Assembly: GCA_038230735.1 (NCBI GenBank)
Contig: JBBRMR010000063.1
Location: forward strand, 1 to 32,164
Source: Arcicella sp038230735
GTDB lineage: Bacteria; Bacteroidota; Bacteroidia; Cytophagales; Spirosomataceae
Length of the DNA: 32,164 nucleotides
Reading direction: 5' to 3'
Shown: positions 24,043 through 32,128 of the stretch, piece by piece
Position numbering within the stretch: the first letter of the stretch is position 1
How the letters are laid out: every line of letters starts with the position of its first letter
Notes under the pieces: model-generated
The model's database searches: none
What the model was told of the DNA's origin: nothing
Seen by the model: only the letters and a program-made list of their open reading frames with translations
Made by a program: the position numbers and the translations under genes

Positions 24043-26889
24043 ATGTTAAAATTTTCCACAACTCGGAAGGGATTTATATTTCTTCTTATTTTTCTAATGT
24101 CATTTTCGACATTTGCCCAAACAATTGTTACAGGTAAAATAACGGATGGTAAAAACAGTACTGCCGTCAATGGGGCGAGCGTTACCATTCAAGGTACAAA
24201 CGAAGGTACTTTGACGAATGCCGATGGGCAGTTCAAATTAGAAACTAAGCAAAAGCTCCCCTTCAAAGTGTCGGTGAGCTTTGTGGGTTTCAATTCGCAG
24301 GTATTTAATATTACCAAAGCCAATACTACTTTGTCGGTTGAGTTAGCGGAAGGTAATTTATCGCTTGAAGAAGTGGTAGTTTCTGCTTCGAGACGGGCGG
24401 AGAAGGTGCAAGATGCTCCCGCCTCAGTGTCGGTTCTTACTGCCAAAAAGATGTTAGGTTCTTCGGCAATTGACCCCGTGCGGGAATTGATAAACGTGCC
24501 TGGTGTGCAGATTCAGCAACAATCTGCTGCCCGTATGAACATTGAAATGAGAGGTTCGGCGGGACTTTTTGGAACGGGTGTTTTCCCCATTATGGATTAT
24601 AGAAGTTTGGTTGGACCAGGAATTGGCACTTTCCAGTCGGATGCGGTGGGTTTAAATTCACTCGATTTATCAAGAATTGAAGTGGTGAGAGGTCCAGGTT
24701 CCGCACTTTATGGACCTGGCGTAACGGCGGGAGTAGTGCATTTTATTACAAAAAGTGCCATTGATAATCCAGGAACTTCGATTGAATTGATTGGAGGACA
24801 ATTGAACACTTTTGGAGGTTCAATTCGCCATGCTTATGCTAGCAAAGACAAGAAATTTGGTTTTAAAATCAACGCTCATTATAAAAAAGGAGATGAATTT
24901 ACGCTCAATGCCAGCGACCCTGACGATGCCAAGCAAATTGCCAAATTCAAGAAATCGGTTATTAATCCAGCCCTCACAAATGGCGTGGTGGACGTAACAA
25001 AACCTTCGGAAACTTTACTGACCCAAGCTCAATTAGACCCTGATGGCGATGGCAATATGATGCAAAATTATTGGTGGAATAATTCTATTAACAGTACTTT
25101 TGAATTTAGACCTTCGCAAGGCACAAAAATCTTACTATCAGGAGGTTACAATAGATCTTCGGCAGTTTTTTATAACTCACAGGGGGAAGGTTTATCTCAA
25201 TCAAAAGAATATTGGACACAATTAAGATTCCAAAAAAATGGCTTTTTTGCCCAAGTATTTTACGTGGATAATGATGGAGGAGGAAAAGATAATCCAACAT
25301 TTTTATACCAAACGGGTAGCAATACTTCATTAGGGCGTAAACAATTGGAAGGACAAGTCCAGTATAATTTTGCTTTGCCAAAGTTCTTGAATGCTGATAT
25401 TACGGTGGGTTCTGATTACAGAAATGCCGCCAGCAATACCAACGGATTGGTGTACGGTAGAAATGAAAACGATGATGATTTTACCATGTACGGAGCGTAT
25501 GTCCAGGGTAAATTTGGTTTGACAAATAAAATTGACATGGTTCTGGCGACCAGATACGACCGATTCAATTTTATTGACAAAGGTGCTTTTTCACCAAGAA
25601 TAGCTTTTGTATATAAAGCATCGCCAAATCATACTTTCAGAGCATCTTATAACAATTCAAGTTCTCCGCCATCGGCATTGGAATTGAATATTGACTTTCC
25701 CGTTTCAACGCCAGTGCCAGGGTTGTTTGATGTGTGGTTGAGAGGTAACAAAACGGCACAAAACTTCTCGGCAACCCCGATGATTGATTTAACCGCCCCA
25801 GGTTTTCCTGATTTGCCCTTCGGAACACCAGGCTTACCTTTGGCGATACCTTACGGAGCAGTTACTCCTGCTGTTTTGGCGGGACTTCAAGCGGCATTGC
25901 CAGCTTCAACGTATGGTTTGATTGCGGCATTATTGACTAATCCTGCCAATGCACCAAAAGGATTCTCGGGTCAATTTCAGCCGTATAATCTTTTCACGGG
26001 ACAGCCTTTGTTACCGATAAATGCTCCTGCGGCTATTCTTCAAACCAATGAAACATTTGAGATTGGATATAAAGGAACATTCAATAAAAAATTTACTGTA
26101 TCGGCTGATTTTTATAGAGTTCACGAAACTGGTTTCCGTAATTTCACCGCCATCAGTCCAACCATCAGATACGCAAATCAGAATATAGCGGTTGATTTAT
26201 CAACGGCAGTTCAAGCTACTTTATTGCCACAAATCACAGCGGCTTTGGTTGGGCAAGGTTTATCTCAGGCGGCGGCAGCGGCTACGGCGGCTCAGTTGGC
26301 AGGTGCAGTTGCGGGTGCGTATAGTGCGGCAGGAACGGCTTTTGCCAAGCAAATTGCTCCACTTTCACCTATTTTTGGGGCGGTTGAAACGGATGGCGTT
26401 CCCGTGGATGGACAAGTACACAGTGCCGCTGGGTATCGTACTTATGGCAACTCAGTTTATTACGGAATTGACTTAGGATTTAATTATGAATTTAATAAAA
26501 ACTGGTCAAGTTTCTTTAACTATTCAGCATTGAGTCAGAATGAATTTACGGCAGAAGATTTGGGCGAAGCAACGGGTTCTGGATTGAATTATTACTTGAA
26601 CGTTCCAAAAAGTAAATTCAGATTAGGCGTAAATTATTTTGGCGATAAAGGTTTCAGAGGAAATATATCATTCCAACATGACGATGCTTTCTTTGCCAGT
26701 TTAGGACAATTTTCAGGAACAACCAATGAGAAGAATTTAGTAGATGCAGGTTTAGGTTATAAGTTGAAAAACGGAATAGCCATTGATTTGACCTGTACAA
26801 ATTTATTCGATTCAAAGTACAGAGCCTTCGTAAATATGCCAAACATCGGAAGAAGAGCCATTGTGAAATTGACAATTGATATTAAATAG
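24043..26889 (+). CDS. TonB-dependent outer-membrane receptor with CarboxypepD-like domain
   Basis: The protein has 948 residues. A signal peptide of about 26 (KGFIFLLIFLMSFSTFAQ) is followed by a carboxypeptidase-regulatory-like beta domain (about 27-108: VTGKITDGKNSTAVNGASVT, FVGFNSQVF). A TonB box-like stretch LEEVVVSASR comes next, then the plug (about 120-245, with RIEVVRGPGSALYGPGVTAG). The rest is a 22-strand barrel, ending in a basic-aromatic strand (NIGRRAIVKLTIDIK). It should import a ligand across the outer membrane using TonB energy. The ligand cannot be told: no SusD-like partner or iron gene is adjacent. Two inserts, about 586-650 (Pro/Leu/Ala-rich) and 723-776 (Ala/Gln-rich helix-like), are unusual for loops of this family. 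Confidence 0.92.
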   Translation: MLKFSTTRKGFIFLLIFLMSFSTFAQTIVTGKITDGKNSTAVNGASVTIQGTNEGTLTNADGQFKLETKQKLPFKVSVSFVGFNSQVFNITKANTTLSVELAEGNLSLEEVVVSASRRAEKVQDAPASVSVLTAKKMLGSSAIDPVRELINVPGVQIQQQSAARMNIEMRGSAGLFGTGVFPIMDYRSLVGPGIGTFQSDAVGLNSLDLSRIEVVRGPGSALYGPGVTAGVVHFITKSAIDNPGTSIELIGGQLNTFGGSIRHAYASKDKKFGFKINAHYKKGDEFTLNASDPDDAKQIAKFKKSVINPALTNGVVDVTKPSETLLTQAQLDPDGDGNMMQNYWWNNSINSTFEFRPSQGTKILLSGGYNRSSAVFYNSQGEGLSQSKEYWTQLRFQKNGFFAQVFYVDNDGGGKDNPTFLYQTGSNTSLGRKQLEGQVQYNFALPKFLNADITVGSDYRNAASNTNGLVYGRNENDDDFTMYGAYVQGKFGLTNKIDMVLATRYDRFNFIDKGAFSPRIAFVYKASPNHTFRASYNNSSSPPSALELNIDFPVSTPVPGLFDVWLRGNKTAQNFSATPMIDLTAPGFPDLPFGTPGLPLAIPYGAVTPAVLAGLQAALPASTYGLIAALLTNPANAPKGFSGQFQPYNLFTGQPLLPINAPAAILQTNETFEIGYKGTFNKKFTVSADFYRVHETGFRNFTAISPTIRYANQNIAVDLSTAVQATLLPQITAALVGQGLSQAAAAATAAQLAGAVAGAYSAAGTAFAKQIAPLSPIFGAVETDGVPVDGQVHSAAGYRTYGNSVYYGIDLGFNYEFNKNWSSFFNYSALSQNEFTAEDLGEATGSGLNYYLNVPKSKFRLGVNYFGDKGFRGNISFQHDDAFFASLGQFSGTTNEKNLVDAGLGYKLKNGIAIDLTCTNLFDSKYRAFVNMPNIGRRAIVKLTIDIK

Positions 26890-26903
26890 GGATGAGGTTT
26901 GAG

Positions 26904-26971
26904 TTTTGGAGATTAAAAAGGGTGGATAAAATCTTTAAATGATTTTATCCACCCTTTTTTAATCTCCAAAA
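26904..26971. terminator. Long bidirectional terminator after the TonB receptor gene
   Basis: Two arms of about 30 bases (26904-26933 and 26941-26971) are complementary apart from one bulged T, with a 7-base loop. The GC core GGGTGGAT is flanked by an A5/T6 run inside the stem. It starts 15 bases past the receptor stop and also faces the convergent porW-like gene, so it can end transcripts from both sides. Confidence 0.85.
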
Positions 26972-26984
26972 CTTTATGTTTTCT

Positions 26985-27175
26985 CTCAGAAATTAGGGAT
27001 GCAAGTCGTCTGACTATAAGTCCGACTGCGTAAAACGATAATATCAGTCAGACGATAGTCAGACGGGGTCGCCCAGACAACGAAACCTATTGAAATTAAG
27101 AATTAGTCAGGTTTCAAAAGTACAAATAGATTTGCCTAAACAATTTCATTGTTCTTAATCTCCAATTTCTGAGTA
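26985..27175. repeat. Nested inverted repeats between converging genes
   Basis: Outer arms CTCAGAAATT (from about 26985) and AATTTCTGAG (ending about 27174) flank two inner pairs. The first is an imperfect pair of about 22 bases, with GTCTGACTAT in the left arm (27005-27028) and ATAGTCAGAC in the right (27045-27066). The second is a 7-base pair, GAAACCT (27082-27088) with AGGTTTC (27109-27115). No coding sequence is seen. The layering suggests an old palindromic element. Confidence 0.55.
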
Positions 27176-27189
27176 ACCAATTCCAAAAC

Positions 27190-29340
27190 CTATTTCTTCT
27201 CCGCTGCTGCCAAACGTTCCTTTGCCATCGTAAGTAATTGGCTCTTAGGATAATCCGTAATAAAGTTTTTTAAGGCTTTTTGATAAACTTCCAAATTTTG
27301 GGTTTTGGCTAAAAGCATTGTTTTCAAGAAGACAAATTTATCTTCAATCTGACTATTTGGATATTCCTTCAAGCCCGCATTCACAAAGCTTTGGGCATCC
27401 GTAAAATTGTTTTTAGTGTAATAATTATAAGCCTCAGCGTATAATTGTTGAGCTTCTGATTCTTTATTACTGCTCAATATTTCAGTTGAAGTTCTGTTCA
27501 ATTGTCGAGCAAAGAATGAGTCTTCATAATCTTTCATCAATCTTTTTTGATACACCGCCTTACCCGTAAGATTATCTTCGTTCAAGATTGTGAGCAAATA
27601 TAAAGCCTCTGGTTCGTGAGTAGATTTGGGGAAATCAGTTAAAAATTTCTCAAAAGTTATCACCGCATTGCGAGGTTCATTCAGTTTGAATTTATAGACC
27701 TTTCCTAACTCAAAACTGGCATCTTCCTTGCGTTTCATGGAAGCCGTAAATGCTTCGGACGAGAAAGGAATGTGAGTTTTCAATTCCGCTACATTCGCCT
27801 TAATTCCAGTAGCACTTGGTTGATTTGCTCCCAAGTTTGGAACGTTCGGATTGTTGGTATTTGCCTGATTAGTAGGAGTTTGGGTAAATGTTGAAAAGGC
27901 GTTGTCTTTCGTACTTCTTCGCCAATTATCTTCCAATGGGCGTGTCCCCCATGTGGCGGTAAAAGCAGTTTTTCCTTGTGCGGAAGCTACGGGATTGGTG
28001 AAATACCAAGATGATTTTGCTACATCAGTAAAGGCATCGCCATTGGTTTTACCTTGTTGTTGTAAGCCCCGATTAACTACTTCTTGGGCTTGTTGCAAAT
28101 CTGCCGCCTCCTTCGCCATTTTGTCCAGCACAATCTTCTCCAAAACCTTCTCTAATTGTGCAGGATTCATTTTGGCTAAACGTTGTAAGGAGTCTTCAGT
28201 TTTTATGATGATGTATTGTTTTACGTAATCACCCAAAGAATGCTGCTTTTCTATAACTCGATTATAATTAGCATCTTGCGGAGATAACAACGAAGCTGTA
28301 CTGTCGTAATAAGCCGATGCCAGTTCATAATTCCCCATTTTATTATAATACAAATCTGCCAATTTCAAATAAGTAAAAGGCAATTGTTTAGTATTTTGAC
28401 TACTACGGGCGGAGGCTTGGAGGAGTTTTACGCCATCCTTTGAATTCCCTTTTCGCATCTCCACCATCGACATCGCTTCGTAGATTTTATCCTGCAAATC
28501 TTTGTTTTTAGAATCTTTCAATAATCGCTCAAAACCATTAGTTTCACCCAACACCAAGGCATTATTGAGTTTGGCGTAGAAACCTAAATCGTAAGAAGGA
28601 CGGTTTTTACTCACTGCCAAATACATTTCCGAAGCCTCATTTTTCTTGTCCAATACCTCATACATTTGTCCCGTGGCGTAGAGTACACGGGCTTTCTGTT
28701 CATTTTTATTCATGTATGGCAGGGCTTCTTCCAAAATGGCAACGGAAGTTTTGTACTCCTCTTTCAGTTGATGAAGGTAGGCTTTGGTCAGATAAAAATC
28801 ACGAGTATTGGCATCATTCAAATCTTCTTCACTCAATAATTCAGCCACACGAAGGGCGGTTTGGTATTCGCCCTGTTCGATGTAGGCACGCATTAAACCC
28901 ACAAGGGCGGCATCACGGGCTTTATCGCTGGTTGCAGTAGTGTTTACGAATTTGAAGGTTTCGATGGCATTTTTATAATCACCTTTCAGCAAACGAGCCT
29001 GTCCGATAAGTACATAAGCATCATCTAACCATTTGGAGTTTTGATGGCGTTCAACCACCAACGAAGCCTTTTTGATGATGGCAGTTAGTTGTTCATTTAC
29101 TGCACCCGCCGAACTGGAATCTATCGGAATGAGGATGGGCAGAGGTTGAGAATAATTGTCCTTATGAGCCTGAAATAGAAGTTTTTGAGCCTCCAACATC
29201 TTGATATTGGCTTGAAAAAGAGCATTATACTTGGCATTAACGTTGTGAAAACCAACGCTCAACGGCGAGGAGCTGTTTTGAGAACACCCAAAAAAGATGC
29301 CACCAAGAAAGACGATGTATAGAGAGTATTTTTTAGTCAT
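27190..29340 (-). CDS. TPR-repeat lipoprotein, PorW/SprE-like (type IX secretion, gliding)
   Basis: From the ATG at 29340 it has 716 residues (a TTG three codons upstream is unlikely). The signal peptide TKKYSLYIVFLGGIFFGC gives a lipoprotein with Cys near 19. Next comes FHNVNAKYNALFQANIKMLEAQ, the segment characteristic of PorW/SprE proteins. Many TPR-like helical pairs then follow (about 80-390 and 540-715), for example WLDDAYVLIGQARLLKGDYK and SFVNAGLKEYPNSQ. A Thr/Asn-rich linker lies near 455-520. PorW/SprE is needed for type IX protein secretion and gliding in Bacteroidota, as a periplasm-facing lipoprotein that links machine parts. Members are often longer (about 850), so assignment rests on the N-terminal motif and TPR layout. 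A general TPR lipoprotein is the fallback. Confidence 0.78.
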   Translation of the reverse strand: MTKKYSLYIVFLGGIFFGCSQNSSSPLSVGFHNVNAKYNALFQANIKMLEAQKLLFQAHKDNYSQPLPILIPIDSSSAGAVNEQLTAIIKKASLVVERHQNSKWLDDAYVLIGQARLLKGDYKNAIETFKFVNTTATSDKARDAALVGLMRAYIEQGEYQTALRVAELLSEEDLNDANTRDFYLTKAYLHQLKEEYKTSVAILEEALPYMNKNEQKARVLYATGQMYEVLDKKNEASEMYLAVSKNRPSYDLGFYAKLNNALVLGETNGFERLLKDSKNKDLQDKIYEAMSMVEMRKGNSKDGVKLLQASARSSQNTKQLPFTYLKLADLYYNKMGNYELASAYYDSTASLLSPQDANYNRVIEKQHSLGDYVKQYIIIKTEDSLQRLAKMNPAQLEKVLEKIVLDKMAKEAADLQQAQEVVNRGLQQQGKTNGDAFTDVAKSSWYFTNPVASAQGKTAFTATWGTRPLEDNWRRSTKDNAFSTFTQTPTNQANTNNPNVPNLGANQPSATGIKANVAELKTHIPFSSEAFTASMKRKEDASFELGKVYKFKLNEPRNAVITFEKFLTDFPKSTHEPEALYLLTILNEDNLTGKAVYQKRLMKDYEDSFFARQLNRTSTEILSSNKESEAQQLYAEAYNYYTKNNFTDAQSFVNAGLKEYPNSQIEDKFVFLKTMLLAKTQNLEVYQKALKNFITDYPKSQLLTMAKERLAAAEKK

Positions 29341-29363
29341 TATTATCAAAACGCAATTTTACA

Positions 29364-29391
29364 CAAAAATAGTATCAGTTTCCATGCCAAA
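29364..29391 (-). promoter_or_regulatory. Candidate promoter for the PorW-like gene
   Basis: On the minus strand TATTTTTG (29371-29364) matches the -7 consensus, with TTTG (29391-29388) 16 bases upstream, slightly closer than ideal. It lies about 24 bases before the chosen ATG, giving a short leader. Confidence 0.5.
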
Positions 29392-29489
29392 GGAATAAGA
29401 ATTCAAATTAAGCAATATTCTTGGTTGAAAATACTCCTTTTATCTTAAAAAACTATGCTTCCTAACGTATCTATATGGTTGCAAACGTC

Positions 29490-29497
29490 TATTTTTG
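29490..29497 (+). promoter_or_regulatory. Candidate -7 box immediately before the AtpZ-like gene
   Basis: TATTTTTG fits TAnnTTTG but lies only 4 bases before the ATG at 29502, which would give an essentially leaderless mRNA. No TTTG is seen at the usual -33 distance. It argues weakly against the upstream ATG at 29475. Confidence 0.3.
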
Positions 29498-29501
29498 TGC
29501 T

Positions 29502-29708
29502 ATGGAAGAAAATAAAAAACCCAACAAATATATGCGTTATGCAGGTGCGGGAATGCAGATGCTGGTAACGATAGCGGCAGGCGTATTTTTAGGGCGTTGG
29601 CTTGATGAAAAATTCACGATGCAAACGCCGTGGTTTACGGTGGGCTGTTCACTGTTTTTTATCTTTGCGGGGATGTATTTGTTTATTAAGGGGATTCCGA
29701 AGGATTAG
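29502..29708 (+). CDS. AtpZ/AtpI-family small membrane protein
   Basis: The protein has 68 residues from the ATG at 29502 (MEENKKPNKYMRYAGAGMQM). A second ATG nine codons earlier gives an unlikely VANVYFCA extension. Two membrane helices are visible: GAGMQMLVTIAAGVFLGRWL and WFTVGCSLFFIFAGMYLFIK, separated by DEKFTMQTP. This is the pattern of AtpZ/AtpI-type proteins encoded ahead of F-type ATP synthase genes, thought to help assemble the c-ring or carry Mg2+. It is divergent from the porW-like gene. No atpB or other synthase gene follows: the next gene is DUF1304, after a palindromic repeat. Confidence 0.78.
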   Translation: MEENKKPNKYMRYAGAGMQMLVTIAAGVFLGRWLDEKFTMQTPWFTVGCSLFFIFAGMYLFIKGIPKD

Positions 29709-29780
29709 GTTTTTGAAGTTTTAGAGTTAAATCGTTATAAAAGTTAGAATGTTGAATAACTGGCTAAGTGCATACTTTGC

Positions 29781-29876
29781 ATCCGTTGCTGGTGTCCACA
29801 CTAGTCCACATTGGCGTAAGCTCGGAGTCCAATTTGCTTTCGCACTTGTAGTCTGGTGGGTACACCAGCCATGGAT
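29781..29876. repeat. Palindromic repeat between the AtpZ-like and DUF1304 genes
   Basis: Arms ATCCGTTGCTGGTGT (29781-29795) and ACACCAGCCATGGAT (29862-29876) pair at 13 of 15 positions, around GC-richer sequence unlike the flanks. It looks like an interspersed element. Its right arm contains the upstream ATG (29871) of the DUF1304 frame, which speaks against that start. Confidence 0.6.
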
Positions 29877-29909
29877 AAAATTACCAATTTAACCCCAAAA
29901 TCCCCAACC

Positions 29910-30269
29910 ATGAAACTAATCTCAGAAATCCTCATTGGCGTAGTGGCTCTTGAAGCCTTTTATATTGTGTATATCGAAATGTTCGCTTGGACAACCAAGG
30001 GACCTAAAATATTCAGGGGTTTTCCCAAAGATTTATTCGTGCCTACCAAAGCTCTTGCCGCAAATCAGGGGCTTTATAATGGATTTTTGGGGGCAGGTTT
30101 GGTTTGGTCTTTATTGATTACAGATGCCGTTTGGAGTGTTAATGTGGCATTATTTTTCTTGGGCTGTGTTATCGTGGCGGGAATTTATGGAGCTTTGACG
30201 GCTCAGAAATCTATTTTCTTTGTCCAAGCTATGCCCGCAATTATTGCTTTGACTTTTACGTTGTTGTGA
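29910..30269 (+). CDS. DUF1304 family small integral membrane protein
   Basis: The protein has 119 residues from the ATG at 29910 (MKLISEILIGVVALEAFYIV), the standard length of the family. Upstream in-frame starts (29856 and 29871) lie in a repeat arm and add unconserved residues. Four hydrophobic segments are visible: ISEILIGVVALEAFYIVYIE, NGFLGAGLVWSLLITDA, VNVALFFLGCVIVAGIYGAL and FVQAMPAIIALTFTLL. The conserved NQGLYNGFLGAGL motif lies between helices 1 and 2. It sits in the cytoplasmic membrane. No function is established for DUF1304. Confidence 0.88.
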   Translation: MKLISEILIGVVALEAFYIVYIEMFAWTTKGPKIFRGFPKDLFVPTKALAANQGLYNGFLGAGLVWSLLITDAVWSVNVALFFLGCVIVAGIYGALTAQKSIFFVQAMPAIIALTFTLL

Positions 30270-30506
30270 TAGAGATTTTCATCGTGGATAATTAGTAACT
30301 CGCTTCTTCAAGTTGGTTTTACGAGTTTTTTTTCTCCTGATTTGATTAATTATTATCGGGAACTAAAATAGCCCCGAAGCATCGGGCATCCTAATCCCCA
30401 GCGAGGGAATTTAAAAAAGCATCAAAAGAAAATGATGATTATGAAAAATTTTAAGTGACTTAAACAAAGTGCTGTATGTGTGGAACTATCGTTTAGTGAT
30501 GCTTAA

Positions 30507-30906
30507 CAGTCTGATAAACGGTTTGGAAATCCTGTAAATTTCAAAACTTCAAGACCTGATATTGTAGGTATTTTACAATTCAGTACAGATGCAATGGAAA
30601 AGGTGTAAAAAGAGGATTATAGAAATTATCAAATAGAGTTAATGGCGTTGAGATTCCTACAATGATTATAGCATTAAACATGTGAATTAGTGCGGCAATA
30701 CCCTATTTAATGCTTTTCCATTAGTGGCAAATTTAATTAATTGAGTACGGCGGTAGAAGCCCAAAGAACACAGGAAACTTATAACGAAATCACAGCAAAT
30801 CAAAACCAAGTAGATAAGCAAAAAGAAACTACCTGAAACAGAGTAAACAAGCGTATTTCCTTATGTATTAGGAGGTTTAGGGGCTTTAGCAATTCTCAAA
30901 AATTGA
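30507..30906 (+). pseudogene. Decayed coding region of unknown family
   Basis: One frame reads as protein-like pieces broken by stops: QSDKRFGNPVNF followed by TSRPDIVGILQFSTDAMEKV, stop at 30606, then KEDYRNYQIELMALRFLQ, stop, and later VEAQRTQETYNEITANQNQV to a stop at 30834. A shift to another frame gives SVFPYVLGGLGALAILKN, stop at 30904-30906, like the hydrophobic tail of a small membrane or phage-type protein. A terminator follows 57 bases on. I do not recognise the family, and chance cannot be excluded. Confidence 0.35.
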
Positions 30907-30963
30907 TTGATACTTTCATTTTAAAACTTGGTACTGACATTGGTACTTTATCCAACAAAAAAA

Positions 30964-30992
30964 CCTTCATACGTTGCGTATGAAGGCTTTTT
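30964..30992 (+). terminator. Intrinsic terminator
   Basis: CCTTCATACG (30964-30973) pairs perfectly with CGTATGAAGG (30977-30986) around a 3-base loop and is followed by CTTTTTG. An A-run precedes it, so it also works on the minus strand. It sits after the decayed region and before the convergent AbiEii-like gene. Confidence 0.8.
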
Positions 30993-31111
30993 GCTCCCTC
31001 TCCTGGGGAAAATACCTTCCTGATAATCAGTTAGTTACGAAGTAGTGGTAAAACAAATGATAAAACAATTACAAAATGGGTTTGTAGTTCTTTTAAGCCT
31101 TCAATGCGTAC

Positions 31112-32089
31112 TTATCCAATGCTTTGAAATTTCTTTTTTAATTCCTCAATGCGTTCTATTAATTCTGAGAATGATAAACTCTCTCCGTAAAGCATTGAAC
31201 CTTGCATTATTTCATAATCTTTTTGCCATTCGTTTATGATTTCGGAGGGTGGAATGGGGTTAATTTTTTGCGGAATATGATTATCGTAATCAATGCCTCG
31301 GATGGGTGTAAATAATCTACGATGGGCAACGATGTCTTGATAAAGTTTAACATTCGTAAGTGCTTTTTCTGCAAATTCAGTGTCCATCAAACGCTCAATA
31401 TCGTACAGATGTCGAGTCAGTCTTTCAACACGAATTTTATCTATTGGTTTCTGGAATTCTTCGTGAAGTAGAAATACCTTTTCCAAAAATGTTCTCTCAG
31501 GATTAACCGTTGGAATTAAAATGGATGAATCCGCAAAAGGATTATCAGGAAAATTTTCACCAACAAATGAACGAAACGAGCGAACTGAAAAGGGTTCTCG
31601 CAATGATCTACTACTAACTTCAATGATGACTTTGGGTCTAATATATCCCATATTATCAAAAACGCTGGGATAAAATATTTCAATAATTCGTGGGTCTTGG
31701 TCGCTATCCGTAGTTTCGGTTATTTTAATTTCTACATTAGTCAAGCCCCTTTCCTCAAATTTGGTTTTCAGCGTTGGGTAGAACTTATCGGTGATGTAAG
31801 CAAAAGAGGCTTTGCGAAGTTTTTTAATTTGTTGATTACTCAAATTACCTTCAAAACCCAAGAATTTTCTATCAAGAGCCAAATCAATATCTTCCGAAAA
31901 CCGATTAATCAACCCCCATGCTTTACTCAAAGATGTGCCGCCTTTGAAAACCAAACTATCTGCACAATCCATCTCAAAAATCAGGCGTAGGGTTTGCACA
32001 ACCCACCAATCTTTTTCAATGGCATCAGTAGGTAATTTTAAGGTCTTTTAGACTTTGGATAATAAAGATTTGTACTCAACCTATTTCAT
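31112..32089 (-). pseudogene. AbiEii/AbiGii-type nucleotidyltransferase toxin gene with disrupted 5' end
   Basis: The intact part is 295 codons from a GTG at 31999. It carries the family's nucleotidyltransferase motif GGTSLSKAW (residues 20-28) with DID at 37-39, and PERTFLEKVFLLHEEF further on. Such proteins are toxins of AbiE-type (type IV) toxin-antitoxin and phage-defence systems that modify tRNA or other targets. The conserved EKDWW motif that normally lies before GGTSL is present but upstream of the GTG, in the same frame (LPTDAIEKDWWVVQTLRL). Further up, the frame has TAA (near 32050) and TAG (near 32083) before an ATG at 32089. So the start appears broken by two nonsense codons. Expression from the GTG would lose EKDWW. 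The 3' part (31112-31999) is otherwise full length. Confidence 0.7.
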
Positions 32090-32128
32090 AAGGTTGAATG
32101 TATTGAACTTGACGATAAAAGGTTACTC

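Larger units (their letters stand above)
30270..31111. other. Long stretch without an intact gene
   Basis: About 840 bases hold no complete gene. It contains a small CCCGA-AGCA-TCGGG hairpin near 30373-30386, a decayed coding region (30507-30906) and a terminator (30964-30992). The last 100 bases before the AbiEii-like gene show nothing recognisable. Confidence 0.55.

Noticed and set aside
26192..26476. 94-codon plus-strand frame with many Arg and Leu within the TonB receptor gene
   Set aside because: It is an alternate frame of the Ala-rich insert. The GC-rich Ala codons remove stops, and there is no start context or family match.
30373..30386. CCCGA-AGCA-TCGGG hairpin as a terminator of DUF1304
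   Set aside because: There is no T-run after it. It looks like a fragment of a common intergenic palindrome.
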